Source of the DNA: Lysinibacillus piscis
Lineage (GTDB): Bacteria; Bacillota; Bacilli; Bacillales_A; Planococcaceae
Assembly: GCF_026012395.1 (NCBI RefSeq)
Contig: NZ_BRZA01000001.1
Coordinates: forward strand, 682,001 to 746,000
Direction: 5' to 3'
Length of the DNA stretch: 64,000 nucleotides
Made by a program: the position numbers and the translations under genes. This document shows positions 63,551-64,000 of the stretch, one piece after another; position 1 is the stretch's first letter; every line of letters begins with the position of its first letter. The notes under the pieces were generated by a model that was given only the letters and a program-made list of their open reading frames with translations, had not been told where the DNA came from and searched no databases.

Positions 63551-64000
63551 TTACTGTAATGCTTTTTCAATATAGCGATTATCAAATACTTTTGTGACAT
63601 CAATTTTTTGACGAATTGTACCAATTTCGTATTGAAAATCAGCTGTTTTTTGATGTTCTTGAATAATTTCATCTTTTACTGGAATATTAATTTGTGATGC
63701 ACGTTTACGCGTTTCTTCTATTAAAGCTACTGGCAAATTACGCTCCTTGGCATAACGCTCTACTGCTTCTTTTTCATTAGCCGACTCCCATGCCAGCAAC
63801 TCATTTAATGTTTTTAAATAAGTGACAACAAGTTCTTCATGTTCTTCTGCAAATTTTGTACGTACAATATTATAAGAAGGTGATAATAATCCAATTAATT
63901 CACCGTCTGCAATGATACGTCCCTTTTGTGATAATGTATTAATCGTTAAATACGGCTCCCATATTGCCCATGCATCAACACCTTTGGAATCAAATGCAGC
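63551..64000 (-). CDS. ABC transporter substrate-binding protein, SsuA/NrtA type (partial)
   Basis: The frame is open from the window edge to a TAA at 63551-63553, giving the C-terminal 149 residues; the N-terminus with any signal peptide is outside. AFDSKGVDAWAIWEPYLTI and SPSYNIVRTKF match the hinge and ligand pocket region of aliphatic sulfonate-binding proteins. It leads the visible operon (binding protein, two permeases, monooxygenase). The first in-frame ATG at 63799 is internal and not the start. Confidence 0.85.
   Translation of the reverse strand, partial: AAFDSKGVDAWAIWEPYLTINTLSQKGRIIADGELIGLLSPSYNIVRTKFAEEHEELVVTYLKTLNELLAWESANEKEAVERYAKERNLPVALIEETRKRASQINIPVKDEIIQEHQKTADFQYEIGTIRQKIDVTKVFDNRYIEKALQ

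Overview
The window is a low-GC Firmicute chromosome segment. Its gene order, SLH-domain surface proteins, YtvI-type permease and frequent TTG/GTG starts behind strong Shine-Dalgarno sites point to Lysinibacillus or a close relative (Planococcaceae). This is inference from gene content; no database was searched. The backbone matches a known Bacillus subtilis neighbourhood read backwards: ylbC-ylbA, ctaG-ctaFEDC, ctaA, pycA, ftsW, ylaN, ylaI, ylaH, typA, ylaF, yktC, ykzI-like, yktB, yktA, speA, pdhDCBA, def, ykrA, rpoY-rnjA.

Layout. 1-9.8 kb: partial ylbC, ylbA, a YtvI-like permease and the aa3-type cytochrome c oxidase block (ctaCDEF, then separately transcribed ctaG-yozB), with divergent ctaA; ctaB is not here. 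9.9-16 kb: pyruvate carboxylase, FtsW, YlaN, a conserved hypothetical, YlaI. 16-18.5 kb: an inserted ABC importer (permease, ATPase, lipoprotein). 18.6-26.2 kb: ylaH, typA, ylaF, yktC, ykzI-like, yktB, yktA, a nitronate monooxygenase-like gene and speA. 26.2-28.1 kb: LrgB/LrgA pair and an SDR dehydrogenase. 28.2-34.3 kb: pyruvate dehydrogenase operon and peptide deformylase. 34.3-40.5 kb: a 2-aminoethylphosphonate island (phnX, phnW, lipoprotein, fused permease, ATPase) with a divergent DeoR-type regulator. 40.6-43.7 kb: ykrA, an unlisted 23-codon cationic peptide gene, rpoY and rnjA. 43.7-64 kb is accessory: a Ser/His/Lys-rich 57-residue protein coupled to a PrkD-like protein kinase; a TetR regulator with a divergent RND exporter; two paralogous beta-helix/SLH surface proteins beside a two-component system with a SARP-like response regulator; a Mef-like MFS transporter behind a macrolide-type attenuator; and a sulfonate-type ABC/flavin monooxygenase operon running off the right edge.

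Most notable: (1) a 13-codon leader, MTASMRLRFHTAN, of the ErmD/MefA macrolide-arrest type, followed by an intrinsic terminator just before an MFS exporter (58.75-60.2 kb); (2) a coupled kinase and candidate substrate at 43.8-44.7 kb; (3) a 23-residue, highly basic amphipathic peptide gene with its own promoter, RBS and terminator at 41.5 kb; (4) two families of dispersed structured intergenic repeats, one showing a compensatory base-pair change between copies and one copy lying inside the pdh operon; (5) a 21-bp tandem repeat behind yktB. No tRNA, rRNA, CRISPR, insertion sequence, prophage or replication origin was seen.
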